A stretch of DNA of 64,000 nucleotides from Erysipelatoclostridium sp. AM42-17 (GTDB lineage: Bacteria > Bacillota_I > Bacilli_A > Erysipelotrichales > Coprobacillaceae): positions 4,159-68,158 of the forward strand of contig NZ_QUIN01000003.1 in NCBI RefSeq assembly GCF_003480255.1, written 5' to 3'. The notes under the pieces were generated by a model. It was not told the DNA's origin, did no database searches, and saw only the letters and a list, made by a program, of their open reading frames with translations. Positions 54,252-62,727 of this stretch are shown here, one piece after another. Both the position numbers and the translations under genes were made by a program. Within the stretch, counting starts at the first letter, position 1; every line of letters begins with the position of its first letter.

Positions 54252-54989
54252 ATGAAAATTGGTGATCATGTTTGCCGTAAAAAATATGGCAAAGACATCT
54301 GTTTTGAAATAGTAGATATTAAAGATGATATTTATTATTTAAGAGGTATTGAATATCGGTTAGTTGCTGACAGTGATGAAAGTGATTTGGAAATAAAAGA
54401 GAGTAACGAACCTCATGAAGATATTCAATTAGATAATCCTCGTTGTTTAAAAGGATCAGTATTACACATTGATGGCGATCCTTACTATTTAAAAATGTGT
54501 TTAAATAAATATCATGAGTATGGAATACGCGTGATAGGTTATTATTATAAGGAAGAGGAAATAAAAGATCATATCATTCCTTTATTAGAAAAACATAAAC
54601 CAGATTTATTAGTGATTACAGGTCATGATGCTTTGAAAAAAGATAGTAATCAAAAAGAAAGTCATAATTATCTTCATAGTCAAGATTATGTTCAAGCCAT
54701 CATGAAAGCAAGAGAATATGAAGATGATAAAGATGCTTTAATTATTTTCGCTGGAGCATGTCAATCATACTATGAACTATTATTAGCGGCTGGAGCGAAC
54801 TTTGCTTCTTCACCCGCTAGAAAAAATATTCATGCATTAGATCCGGTGGTAGTCATTTGCCAAATCGCAAATGCAAGTGTAAAGGAATATGTAGATTTAG
54901 AAAAAATTATAGATAAAACCTCGCATAAACAACTTGGTATAGGTGGTATTGATACTAGAGGCGTGGCGAGAAATTTATATCCGAGGTAA
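54252..54989 (+). CDS. yabG: Sporulation-specific protease YabG-like
   Basis: A 245-residue protein of the YabG peptidase family (MKIGDHVCRKKYGKDICFEIVDI at the start; VLHIDGDPYYLKMCLNKYHEYGI, LLVITGHDALKKD and IFAGACQSYYELLLAAGANFASSPARKNIHALDPV in the core). In Bacillus it processes spore-coat proteins and is made late in sporulation. The protein is somewhat shorter than the Bacillus form of about 290 residues, mainly in the middle. Its presence directly after rsmA, as in Bacillus, suggests that the organism can sporulate. Confidence 0.9.
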   Translation: MKIGDHVCRKKYGKDICFEIVDIKDDIYYLRGIEYRLVADSDESDLEIKESNEPHEDIQLDNPRCLKGSVLHIDGDPYYLKMCLNKYHEYGIRVIGYYYKEEEIKDHIIPLLEKHKPDLLVITGHDALKKDSNQKESHNYLHSQDYVQAIMKAREYEDDKDALIIFAGACQSYYELLLAAGANFASSPARKNIHALDPVVVICQIANASVKEYVDLEKIIDKTSHKQLGIGGIDTRGVARNLYPR

Positions 54990-54994
54990 CAGTT

Positions 54995-55840
54995 ATGAAA
55001 GTAAAAGCATATGCAAAAGTGAATCTAGCTTTAGATGTTGTACGAAAAAGAGAAGATGGTTATCATGATTTAGAAATGATTATGGCACCAATTACTTTAC
55101 ATGATTTAATTTATGTAGATGTCATTAAAGAAGGGATAGAAATTAAATCTAATAGTAAAGTCATGCCCACAGATCAAAGAAACATTATGTATAAAGTCGC
55201 TAAACTCATGCAAGAAAGATATCATTTGAAAAAAGGAATTAAAATTTTTGTTTACAAACATATTCCTACTCAAGCAGGATTAGCGGGAGGTAGTGCTGAT
55301 GGAGCAGCAATTATTAAAGCTATGAATCATTTGTTTAAATTAAATTTATCAATGGAAGAAATGGCTGCTCTAGGTAAAGAAGTAGGGGCTGATATTCCTT
55401 TTTGTATTTATGAACAAACAGCTTTTGTAGAAGGAGTAGGTGAAAAATTGCAATTTATTCAAACTCCATTTAATGCACATTTATTATTAGTTAAACCAAA
55501 AAAAGGTGTTTCTACTAAAAAAGCATTTAATCAATTAGATTTAAGTCAAGTTGTTCATCAAGATTGTCGTACAATGAAACAAGCGATAGAAAATAAAGAT
55601 TATCAAGGAGTAATTGATAACTTACAAAATACCCTAGAAGGACCATCAATTAAAATGATTCCTGATATTAAAAAAATAAAAGCAGAAATGATTGAATTAG
55701 GTTTTGATGGGTCTTTAATGTCTGGTAGTGGTTCTTGTGTATTTGGACTTACTCAAGATGAAAAAGTATTAGAAGCAGGTTATGAATACTTTAAAGGAAA
55801 ATACTATTTTGTTAGAAAGACAGATATTCTAAATAAATGA
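54995..55840 (+). CDS. ispE: 4-diphosphocytidyl-2-C-methyl-D-erythritol kinase
   Basis: A 281-residue GHMP kinase of the non-mevalonate (MEP) isoprenoid pathway. It has AYAKVNLALDVVRKREDGYHDLEMI at the N-terminus and the ATP motif PTQAGLAGGSADGAA. The C-terminal GSLMSGSGSCVFGL motif is also present. It follows yabG by 5 bases and is not followed by purR or veg as in Bacillus. It ends at a terminator that overlaps the stop codon. Confidence 0.95.
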   Translation: MKVKAYAKVNLALDVVRKREDGYHDLEMIMAPITLHDLIYVDVIKEGIEIKSNSKVMPTDQRNIMYKVAKLMQERYHLKKGIKIFVYKHIPTQAGLAGGSADGAAIIKAMNHLFKLNLSMEEMAALGKEVGADIPFCIYEQTAFVEGVGEKLQFIQTPFNAHLLLVKPKKGVSTKKAFNQLDLSQVVHQDCRTMKQAIENKDYQGVIDNLQNTLEGPSIKMIPDIKKIKAEMIELGFDGSLMSGSGSCVFGLTQDEKVLEAGYEYFKGKYYFVRKTDILNK

Positions 55841-55863
55841 CAAAAAGTGAGGCTTTTTGTCAT
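55837..55863 (+). terminator. ispE terminator
   Basis: A perfect 11-bp stem ATGACAAAAAG/CTTTTTGTCAT around TGAGG, followed by GTTTTAT. Confidence 0.75.
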
Positions 55864-55871
55864 GTTTTATC

Positions 55872-55900
55872 TTTAATTTATGTAAATATTTTGTTAGAAT
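55872..55900 (+). promoter_or_regulatory. glmU promoter
   Basis: TTTAAT (55872-55877) and TAGAAT (55895-55900) with 17-base spacing, 23 bases before the start codon. The -10 and downstream bases (TTGTTAGAATGT..ACCG) resemble those of the tatD promoter. Confidence 0.5.
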
Positions 55901-55923
55901 GTTGACCGTAGAGAGGTGACGCA

Positions 55924-57306
55924 ATGAAAACATATGCAGTCGTTATGGCAGCCGGAAAAGGAACAAGAATGAAATCCGACAAGCCTAAAGTTGTTCATGA
56001 AGTTTTATATAAACCCATGATTTGTCATATTGTTGATGAATTAAAAGGTTTAGGCGTAGATGGTATCTACGTTATTGTAGGACATAAAGCGCAAGAAGTT
56101 GAAAAATTAGTTGATGGCGTTGAGTTTGTTTTACAAAAAGAACAGTTAGGAACTGGTCATGCTTTAATGCAAGCAAGGAGTGTTTTAGGTGATAAAGAGG
56201 GTACAACTATTGTTTTAAATGGAGATGCACCACTTATTACTAAAGAAACATTAAAGGGGTTAATTCAATATCACAATGATCATCATTTACAAGGTACAGT
56301 AATGACATGTGATTGTGATCTTGATAAGAAATTTGGTCGTATTATTAAAGAAAACGATCAAGTAACAGGAATTGTTGAATACAAAGATTGTTCACCAGAA
56401 CAAATTCAAATTAAAGAAATGAATGTTGGTGAATATTGTTTTGACAACCAAGCATTATTCAAAGCATTAGAAAAAGTAACCAATGATAATGCCCAAAATG
56501 AATATTATATTACAGATGTATTAAAAATTATGAATGATGATCATTTAAATGTAGGTGGTTATAAAATTGCTGATTTAGCTGAAGTAGGTGGTATTAATGA
56601 CCGCGTAGAACTTGCTGAAGCAACAAAACAATTACAACTTAAAGTCAATAAAAAACATTTACTAAATGGTGTTAACATCATTGATATTAATAATACTTAT
56701 ATTGGTGTTGATGTTGAAATCGGACCTGATACAACAATCGAACCAGGATGTATCATTAAAGGAAAAACAACAATTGGTAGTCATTGTCATATTGGACCAT
56801 ATTGTGAATTTGATAATGTAGAAATCAAAGATCATGTAGAAATTAAATTCTCAGTTATCGCTGATTCAATTATTGAAAATGGTGTTGATATTGGACCATA
56901 TGCAAGACTTAGAAATCATTGTCATATCTTAGAAAATGTTCATATGGGTAACTTTGTAGAAATGAAAAAAGCCACTTTTGGTAAAGGAAGTAAAGCAGCT
57001 CATTTAAGTTACATTGGCGATGCTACTGTAGGTAGTGATGTTAATATTGGATGTGGAACAATTACAAGTAACTATGATGGAAAAAATAAATTCCAAACAG
57101 TGATTGAAGACAATGTCTTTGTCGGATGTAATTCCAATTTAGTTGCACCAGTTACTGTTGGTAAAAATGCTTTTATTGCTGCAGGATCAACAATTACTGA
57201 TGAAGTTCATGAAGATGCTTTTGCTATCGCAAGAAGTAGACAAGTGAATAAAGAAGGATATAGTAAAGTATTAGAAGAAAAAAGAAATCAAATAAATAAA
57301 AAATAA
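55924..57306 (+). CDS. glmU: Bifunctional UDP-GlcNAc pyrophosphorylase/glucosamine-1-P acetyltransferase
   Basis: A 460-residue enzyme making UDP-N-acetylglucosamine for the cell wall. The N-terminal nucleotidyltransferase shows VVMAAGKGTRMKSDKPKV (7-24) and the LNGDAPLI site. The C-terminal left-handed beta-helix has hexapeptide repeats (IGPDTTIEPGCIIKGKTTIGSHCHIGPY) and the acetyltransferase residues of HLSYIGDATVG and NIGCGTITSNYDGKNK. It is followed 19 bases later by prs, the usual Firmicute order. Confidence 0.97.
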   Translation: MKTYAVVMAAGKGTRMKSDKPKVVHEVLYKPMICHIVDELKGLGVDGIYVIVGHKAQEVEKLVDGVEFVLQKEQLGTGHALMQARSVLGDKEGTTIVLNGDAPLITKETLKGLIQYHNDHHLQGTVMTCDCDLDKKFGRIIKENDQVTGIVEYKDCSPEQIQIKEMNVGEYCFDNQALFKALEKVTNDNAQNEYYITDVLKIMNDDHLNVGGYKIADLAEVGGINDRVELAEATKQLQLKVNKKHLLNGVNIIDINNTYIGVDVEIGPDTTIEPGCIIKGKTTIGSHCHIGPYCEFDNVEIKDHVEIKFSVIADSIIENGVDIGPYARLRNHCHILENVHMGNFVEMKKATFGKGSKAAHLSYIGDATVGSDVNIGCGTITSNYDGKNKFQTVIEDNVFVGCNSNLVAPVTVGKNAFIAAGSTITDEVHEDAFAIARSRQVNKEGYSKVLEEKRNQINKK

Positions 57307-57325
57307 AATAGAGGTAGAAAAGGAA

Positions 57326-58282
57326 ATGAAAAACAAAATTACAGTATTTGCATTATCATCAAGTGTCAAATTAGCTAAAGACATTTGTGACAATTTAGGA
57401 TGTCAATTAGGTAAATCTAAAGTTCATCATTTTGCTGATGGAGAAATCTTAGTTGAAATTGATGAATCAGTTCGTGGTAAAGATGTATTTATCGTTCAAT
57501 CAACATCAAACCCAGTAACTGAAAACTTAATGGAAATTTTAGTTTTAGCTGATGCTTTAAAAAGAGCATCTGCTAAAGAAATTACAGCAATCATCCCATA
57601 TTTTGGATATGCTAGACAAGATCGTAAAGCTAAACCAAGACAACCAATTACTTCAAAATTAGTTGCTGATTTACTTACAACTGCAGGAGTTAACAGAGTT
57701 GTTACTGTTGATTTACATGCAGCTCAAATTCAAGGTTTCTTCAATATTCCAGTTGATGAAATGCAAGCATTACCATTAATTAGTAATTACTTTAAAAATA
57801 AAGGTGTTGAAGATATTTGTGTTGTATCTCCAGACCATGGTGGAGCTACACGCGCTCGTAAATTAGCCGTTGCCTTAGATGCTCCAGTTGCTATTATTGA
57901 TAAAAGAAGACCTAAACCTAATGTTGCTGAAATCATGGGAGTATTAGGTGATGTTAAAGGTAAAAACTGTATTATGATTGATGATATGATTGATACTGGT
58001 GGTACAATTGTTGCTGGTATTGATATGTTATTAGAAAAAGGAGCAAAAGATGTATTCGTAGCATGTACTCACCCAGTATTCTCTGGACCTGCTGTAGAAA
58101 GATTAAAAACATCTGCTGCTAAAGAAGTTGTTGTTACAGATACAATTATTCTACCAGAAGAAAAAACATTCGATAAATTACATGTTGTATCAGTAGCTGC
58201 ATTACTTGCTAAAACAATTGAAAGTATTGAAAATAACTTACCAGTAAGTGATGTATTTAAAGAATTTGATTTCGAAAAATAA
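57326..58282 (+). CDS. prs: Ribose-phosphate pyrophosphokinase
   Basis: A 318-residue enzyme making PRPP for nucleotide, His and Trp synthesis. The flexible loop and ATP motifs include SVRGKDVFIVQSTS and YFGYARQDRKAKPRQPITSKL. The PRPP-binding signature VKGKNCIMIDDMIDTGGTIVAGI and the ribose-phosphate region VSPDHGGATRARKLA are complete. It follows glmU by 19 bases and ends at a strong terminator, after which the heme module begins. Confidence 0.97.
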   Translation: MKNKITVFALSSSVKLAKDICDNLGCQLGKSKVHHFADGEILVEIDESVRGKDVFIVQSTSNPVTENLMEILVLADALKRASAKEITAIIPYFGYARQDRKAKPRQPITSKLVADLLTTAGVNRVVTVDLHAAQIQGFFNIPVDEMQALPLISNYFKNKGVEDICVVSPDHGGATRARKLAVALDAPVAIIDKRRPKPNVAEIMGVLGDVKGKNCIMIDDMIDTGGTIVAGIDMLLEKGAKDVFVACTHPVFSGPAVERLKTSAAKEVVVTDTIILPEEKTFDKLHVVSVAALLAKTIESIENNLPVSDVFKEFDFEK

Positions 58283-58290
58283 TAGATATG

Positions 58291-58320
58291 AAAAGTCCAG
58301 AATTTCTGGACTTTTCTTTT
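58291..58320 (+). terminator. prs terminator
   Basis: AAAAGTCCAG pairs with CTGGACTTTT around a short AATTT loop, followed by CTTTTTTT. It lies 8 bases after prs. Confidence 0.85.
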
Positions 58321-58324
58321 TTTA

Positions 58325-58357
58325 AAATATGTTTCATTCACGAAACATATTTTTTTA
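58325..58357. terminator. Second hairpin between prs and heme operon
   Basis: A perfect 11-bp stem AAATATGTTTC/GAAACATATTT with a 6-base loop, followed by TTTTT. It backs up the prs terminator. Its GAAAC arms look like part of a parS site but it lacks the CACGTG core. Confidence 0.65.
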
Positions 58358-58381
58358 TTACAGATTATTAATATATGAGTA

Positions 58382-58407
58382 ATTTTGTTACATATGTGAA
58401 ACAAAAT
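58382..58407. promoter_or_regulatory. 26-bp palindrome upstream of heme operon promoter
   Basis: The two 13-base halves match as inverted repeats at 11 of 13 positions (outer arms ATTTTGTT/AACAAAAT). It ends 6 bases before the likely -35 box. It could bind an iron or heme regulator; none is encoded nearby. Confidence 0.45.
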
Positions 58408-58413
58408 CACTCA

Positions 58414-58469
58414 TTGAAATATCTATTAAGGATGATAAACTGTCTATAGTTAGTTTACGCTAACTGTAG
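58414..58469 (+). promoter_or_regulatory. Heme operon promoter with overlapping inverted repeat
   Basis: TTGAAA (58414-58419) and TAAACT (58436-58441) are 16 bases apart. CTATAGTTAG (58444-58453) and CTAACTGTAG (58460-58469) form a 9-of-10 inverted repeat around TTTACG that covers the expected start site and touches the GGAGG ribosome site. This could be an operator for an iron-sensing repressor, or an RNA hairpin near the ribosome site. Confidence 0.5.
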
Positions 58470-58480
58470 GGAGGAAGAAA

Positions 58481-59212
58481 ATGAAAAAATTATCAAGTCT
58501 TATTTTATCATTCATGTTGATGTTTGGTATACAATTAACAAGTTTGAATACTGTTTGTGCAGCAGTAGATTTAACTAAAGAGGGAACTTATACAGTAGAT
58601 GTGGATTTATGGAATGAAACCAAAGATCAAGCATCTATGGCTGCAGGAGCTTTAGAAAAACAAGCTAGGATAGTAGTAAAAGATGGAAAAACTACAATGT
58701 ACTTAACTGGTAAGGAAATGAGGATGGGGACAATTACTGCTTGGTTACAAGAATTATACATAGGATCAATGCAATCTAATTATCATGACCATAGTGCAAC
58801 CGTGGAAAGTCGTGATGAACAAGGAAATCCAACATTGTGGTCATTTGAATTACCACATCAAGAAGAATATATTTCAGTAGTGATGAATCCACATGTAGCA
58901 ATGATGGGAAATATGGATTTAGGTGCTCGAATTAAAGTTAATTATAATACTTTAAAATATGTTGAATCGGTGAATCCTGAAGAACCAGAACAACCTCATC
59001 AACCAACAACAGAACCTAAAAATGAGCAAACAAATAAAACTGAAGAGAATCCAGTAACACCTACAACAGTAGGTCAACAATCATCCACTGTTAATCAAAA
59101 ATCAAAAGCAGTACAAACTGGGGATCAACAATCAATTGGATTATTTATCAGTTTAATGCTAGTATCATTAGTTTTTGCAGGATACACAATAAAAAAAGAA
59201 TTATGTAAATAG
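58481..59212 (+). CDS. NEAT-domain heme-binding surface protein
   Basis: A 243-residue surface protein. Residues 1-28 are a signal peptide. A NEAT domain follows at about 33-165, with GTYTVDVDLWNETKDQASMAAGALEKQARIVVKDGKTTMYLTGKEM and the strand-8 region KVNYNTLKYVES containing Tyr155 and Tyr160. In classical NEATs the heme tyrosines are Y-x3-Y; here the spacing is one residue longer. The linker (166-209) is proline- and threonine-rich. AVQTGD (210-215), a membrane helix and KKELCK form an anchor like that of the B12 barrel protein. It begins an Isd-like heme uptake operon. Confidence 0.82.
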   Translation: MKKLSSLILSFMLMFGIQLTSLNTVCAAVDLTKEGTYTVDVDLWNETKDQASMAAGALEKQARIVVKDGKTTMYLTGKEMRMGTITAWLQELYIGSMQSNYHDHSATVESRDEQGNPTLWSFELPHQEEYISVVMNPHVAMMGNMDLGARIKVNYNTLKYVESVNPEEPEQPHQPTTEPKNEQTNKTEENPVTPTTVGQQSSTVNQKSKAVQTGDQQSIGLFISLMLVSLVFAGYTIKKELCK

Positions 59213-59215
59213 GAT

Positions 59216-59241
59216 AATGGGGCATAACAAAATGCCTCATT
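59216..59241 (+). terminator. Intra-operon hairpin between NEAT and Shp genes
   Basis: AATGGGGCAT pairs with ATGCCTCATT (one G-U) around AACAAA, followed by a short T-rich tail. It may attenuate downstream genes or stabilise the upstream message. Confidence 0.5.
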
Positions 59242-59262
59242 GTTTATTTGAATGGAGGAAAA

Positions 59263-60135
59263 ATGAAAATAAAAGTCGCATCTTTATTATTTATATTCAT
59301 GTTACTTATGCCAACACCAGTCTATGGATTCAATGATGGTGCATATTTAGTAACACGTACAACCAGTTATGTTAATCCACTTACAGGTCAAACTGAAGAT
59401 GGAGGAACAAATATTACGTTAGGTGATAGTATGGTCTCAAATATTGTTGAAAATCAACTTTTAATTGAACAAACAGGAGAAAAATACTATATCACCATTG
59501 GACTAGGATTAGCGTCAAATGTAAAAAATGTTCGTTTTAAAATCATGAATAGTCTAGGAACATTTTCTTCTGTGGGGAGTAGTCAAACTGGAAGTTCTAG
59601 TGCTAACGGAGATACTGTCAATCATTATCGTATTCAAGTAAGCTCTTTAGATGTATATATTAGTCCTATTATTTATGTTTCACCAATGGCAAGAGATGTT
59701 CAATTTTTTATTAAGCCACATATTGAATCGGCAACACCGGGAACAGGAATTTATAAAAGTCAAATGATACCATCAAATCAAAATACAAGCTCAACTGAGG
59801 CAATACAACAAAAGACAAACAATGAAACAAGTACGAAAAATACAAATTCTGTTAATAAAAACACAGATACAGTTCAAGAACAACAAACAGAAAATCAAGT
59901 TGAACATGTAACAGTTGGGACTATCTCTAAAGAATCCTTATTAGAAGGACAAGGCTTAAAAAGTTATTTATTTGATCAAAATGGTAAAATAAATACCAAG
60001 CTAAAGTTAACACAAAAGAACTTGAAGAAATCCAAGCAAGAATCTAAACAAAAATCATTTCATTATGAATGGCTGATAGGAGTTGTACTTGTTATTATGG
60101 GAGGAATTATTTATGTTAAAAAAATTAAAAAATAG
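59263..60135 (+). CDS. Shp-type heme-binding surface protein
   Basis: A 290-residue protein. A signal peptide (1-23) precedes an Shp heme-binding domain (about 24-165: DGAYLVTRTTSYVNPLTGQTEDGGTNITLGDSMVSNIVENQLLIEQTGEKYYITIGLGLASNVKNVRF), with methionines in DSM and SPMAR that could serve as bis-methionyl ligands as in streptococcal Shp. A long Asn/Thr/Gln/Lys stalk (about 180-260) and a C-terminal membrane helix with KKIKK anchor it. I start at 59263, because the upstream TTG frame covers its own GGAGG site. In streptococci Shp hands heme to HtsA. Confidence 0.82.
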   Translation: MKIKVASLLFIFMLLMPTPVYGFNDGAYLVTRTTSYVNPLTGQTEDGGTNITLGDSMVSNIVENQLLIEQTGEKYYITIGLGLASNVKNVRFKIMNSLGTFSSVGSSQTGSSSANGDTVNHYRIQVSSLDVYISPIIYVSPMARDVQFFIKPHIESATPGTGIYKSQMIPSNQNTSSTEAIQQKTNNETSTKNTNSVNKNTDTVQEQQTENQVEHVTVGTISKESLLEGQGLKSYLFDQNGKINTKLKLTQKNLKKSKQESKQKSFHYEWLIGVVLVIMGGIIYVKKIKK

Positions 60136-61000
60136 TTTACTCATATTATGTTTAATGATCGTAACAACAGGTTGTGTCAACCAAAATCAAGAAACTCACA
60201 GTCAACAAGTAAAACTTGTTTCAACATCAATAGCTATCAGTGAAATATTAGTATCTTTGAATATTTCTAAAGACCAAGTTGTAGGTATCCCTGAAACACA
60301 GTCATATAGCATACCTAAACGATATCAAAAGGCTACAAAAATAGGAACAGCAATGTCACCGGATATGGAAAAGTTGTCTCAATTAAAGCCAGATTTAATA
60401 TTAAGTCCACAATCATTAGAAGGGGATTTAGCAAAGAAATATAAAAAATTAAAGTTAAATTCAAGTTTTGTTAATTTAAATAGTCTATCAGGAATGTATA
60501 AAAGTATTCAAGAATTAGGAAAACTATTAAATCATGAAAAGCAAGCATATCAATTAATTAATGAATATGTTGATTATATGACAGCTTTTAGAGAAAAACA
60601 TCAAGACCAACAAAGCCCTCGAGTTCTTATTTTAATGGGGTTACCAGGAGGAAGTTATGTCGTTGCTACTGAATCAAGTTATGTAGGAGATCTTGTTAGA
60701 CTAGCAGGGGGAACGAATATATATGGTAGTGGTGATGGTCAAGACTTTATTAACGTCAGTGTTGAAGACATGTTAAAACAAAATCCAGATATTATATTAA
60801 GAACCTCACATGCTATGCCACAGCAGGTTCAAGAATACTTTAAACAAGAATTCCAAAATAATGGAGCATGGTCACAATTTGAAGCAGTTAAAAATCAAAA
60901 AGTTTATGATTTAAATCATAAATATTTTGGAATGAGTGCTAATTTTAATTACCAAAAAGGATTAGAATCATTAGAGGATATACTATATGAAGCAAATTAA
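60113..61000 (+). CDS. Heme ABC transporter lipoprotein (HtsA/IsdE-like)
   Basis: A 295-residue lipoprotein with lipobox VTTGC (Cys21) and a class III binding-protein fold (SIAISEILVSLNISKDQVVGIPETQS ... LKPDLILSP). In Shp-HtsA and IsdE a Met-His pair binds heme; candidate His and Met residues are in the second lobe (TSHAMPQQVQ). It starts with GGGAGG upstream and overlaps the Shp gene end by 23 bases. It accepts heme from the surface proteins and feeds the permease. Cobalamin or siderophore binding cannot be excluded from sequence alone, but the NEAT and Shp neighbours favour heme. Confidence 0.87.
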   Translation: MLKKLKNSLLILCLMIVTTGCVNQNQETHSQQVKLVSTSIAISEILVSLNISKDQVVGIPETQSYSIPKRYQKATKIGTAMSPDMEKLSQLKPDLILSPQSLEGDLAKKYKKLKLNSSFVNLNSLSGMYKSIQELGKLLNHEKQAYQLINEYVDYMTAFREKHQDQQSPRVLILMGLPGGSYVVATESSYVGDLVRLAGGTNIYGSGDGQDFINVSVEDMLKQNPDIILRTSHAMPQQVQEYFKQEFQNNGAWSQFEAVKNQKVYDLNHKYFGMSANFNYQKGLESLEDILYEAN

Positions 61001-61964
61001 AAGACATCCTTATTTATTAATGACAATACTATTAATAGTATTGATTGTATGTTTTTTTATCGCTATTAATTTAGGCTCAATTAAAGTTTCGTTTGTTCAG
61101 TTGCTTAAAGGATTATTTATCGAATACGATCAACAAGTTGCCAGTGTATATCAAATTAGATTTCCTAGAATCATTGTGACTATATTATCAGGATGTGCCT
61201 TAGCATTATCGGGTTTATTATTTCAAGTTGTTTTAAAAAATCCACTCGCTGATCCGGGATTAATAGGTATGAGTAGTGGTGCTTATTTAGCTCATTTATT
61301 AGTAGGAATAATCTTACCTGAATTATATACAATCAAACCTTTACTAGCAGGACTTGGAGGATTATTAGCGTTTATTTTGATTTATGGATTATCGTGGCGA
61401 GACGGATTGAATACAACAAGAGTCATTTTAATTGGGGTGGCTATTCATTACTTTTTTAACGCAATAATTCAAGTGATTGAAAGTATGACATCTTCATCAA
61501 GTTCTGTATCTACCGTTACCCTTTATTCTTGGCATGATGTTTGGCTATTGTTCATTTATTTATTACCTTTAATGATTATGATGATGTTTCTAGCCAAGGC
61601 TTGTGATTTGATGAACTTTTCAAATCGAACATTACTATCATTAGGTGTTCCTGTTAATACATATCGTTTGGTTTTATCGTTAATAGCAGTCATGATGTGT
61701 AGTATATCGGTTGCTGTTGTAGGAATTTTAGGATTTATTGCTTTATTGGTACCACATCTAGCAAGATTACTTGTTGGCAGTCAACATCGTTATCTTATTC
61801 CAACATGTAGCATGTTAGGTGCAATTGTCCTATTGTTAGCTGATACAATAGGAAGAGTCATTATCGCTCCTTATGAAATTTCCCCATCATTTATTATGGC
61901 TATTATTGGTGCCCCATTATTTATTATCTTGTTAAAAAGGAGTCATGAATTACATGGAGATTAA
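60987..61964 (+). CDS. FecCD-family heme/iron permease
   Basis: A 325-residue permease with about ten helices of the BtuC/FecCD type. The coupling region GFIALLVPHLARLLVGSQHRYLIPTCSMLGAIVLLLADTIGR is characteristic, and the early RFPRIIVTILSGCALALSGLLFQVVLKNPLADPGLIGMSSGAYL is the typical N-terminal signature. It overlaps the lipoprotein gene by 14 bases and the ATPase gene by 20 bases. It would form a homodimeric channel for heme import. Confidence 0.92.
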   Translation: MKQIKRHPYLLMTILLIVLIVCFFIAINLGSIKVSFVQLLKGLFIEYDQQVASVYQIRFPRIIVTILSGCALALSGLLFQVVLKNPLADPGLIGMSSGAYLAHLLVGIILPELYTIKPLLAGLGGLLAFILIYGLSWRDGLNTTRVILIGVAIHYFFNAIIQVIESMTSSSSSVSTVTLYSWHDVWLLFIYLLPLMIMMMFLAKACDLMNFSNRTLLSLGVPVNTYRLVLSLIAVMMCSISVAVVGILGFIALLVPHLARLLVGSQHRYLIPTCSMLGAIVLLLADTIGRVIIAPYEISPSFIMAIIGAPLFIILLKRSHELHGD

Positions 61965-62727
61965 AAAAGTATCATTTAGCTATAATCAAGAACCTTATAT
62001 ACAAGATTTATCATTATCAATATCTAAAGGGAAACTAACGACCATTATTGGAGCAAATGGCAGTGGAAAATCTACACTCCTTATGTTGTTAGGGCATATT
62101 TATAAAGTACAAAAAGGACAAATCGTTTTAGATAATAAGAATATTGATGATTATAAGTTAAAAGAATTTGCTAGAAACGTGGCTATAGTTCACCAAAAAA
62201 ACGAACTATCAAGTGATCTTGATGTACGAACCATAGTGGGTCAAGGTCGTTTACCCTATTTAAATTATTATCAAAATTTAGGATCTAAAGATAATGAAAT
62301 CATTGATTGGGCTATAGAAATTACAGGCTTAAAATCAATAGAAAATGAATTATTAAGAAATTTATCTGGGGGTCAGCAACAAAAAGTATGGTTAGCCATG
62401 GCATTAGCTCAAAAAACACCTTATTTATTACTAGATGAACCGACAACCTATCTAGATATTAAAGCACAAATAGAAATTTTAAATTTGATTAAGACAATAA
62501 ATAAAGAATATCATATTACGGTTATTATGGTTCATCATGATATTAATCAAGCTATTTATTATAGCGATGAAATCATTGCTATGAAAAAAGGTAAGATTTT
62601 ATATCAAGGAAAACCACAAGAAGTGATTCATCAACAATCATTGAAAGAAATATATAATTATGATTTAAAAATTATTAAAGATGATACCCATATGTTTATA
62701 TTAAATTATGAAGACAGCATGAGATAA
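61945..62727 (+). CDS. Heme/iron ABC transporter ATPase
   Basis: A 260-residue ATPase of the FecE/HmuV type. Walker A is IGANGSGKST, the Q-loop is in AIVHQKNELSSDLDVRTIVGQGRLPYL, the signature is NLSGGQQQKVWLAMALAQ and Walker B is YLLLDEPTTYLD. The start is ambiguous: the ATG at 61945 is two bases from AAGGAG and the ATG at 61954 eleven. It closes the heme operon and is followed by a hairpin terminator. Confidence 0.92.
   Translation: MNYMEIKKVSFSYNQEPYIQDLSLSISKGKLTTIIGANGSGKSTLLMLLGHIYKVQKGQIVLDNKNIDDYKLKEFARNVAIVHQKNELSSDLDVRTIVGQGRLPYLNYYQNLGSKDNEIIDWAIEITGLKSIENELLRNLSGGQQQKVWLAMALAQKTPYLLLDEPTTYLDIKAQIEILNLIKTINKEYHITVIMVHHDINQAIYYSDEIIAMKKGKILYQGKPQEVIHQQSLKEIYNYDLKIIKDDTHMFILNYEDSMR

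Noticed and set aside
58331..58348. A TGTTTC...GAAACA palindrome resembling parS
   Set aside because: It lacks the CACGTG core and has a T-run after it, so it is a terminator-type hairpin.
58069..58410. A 113-residue minus-strand frame
   Set aside because: It is antisense to prs and runs through two terminator hairpins.
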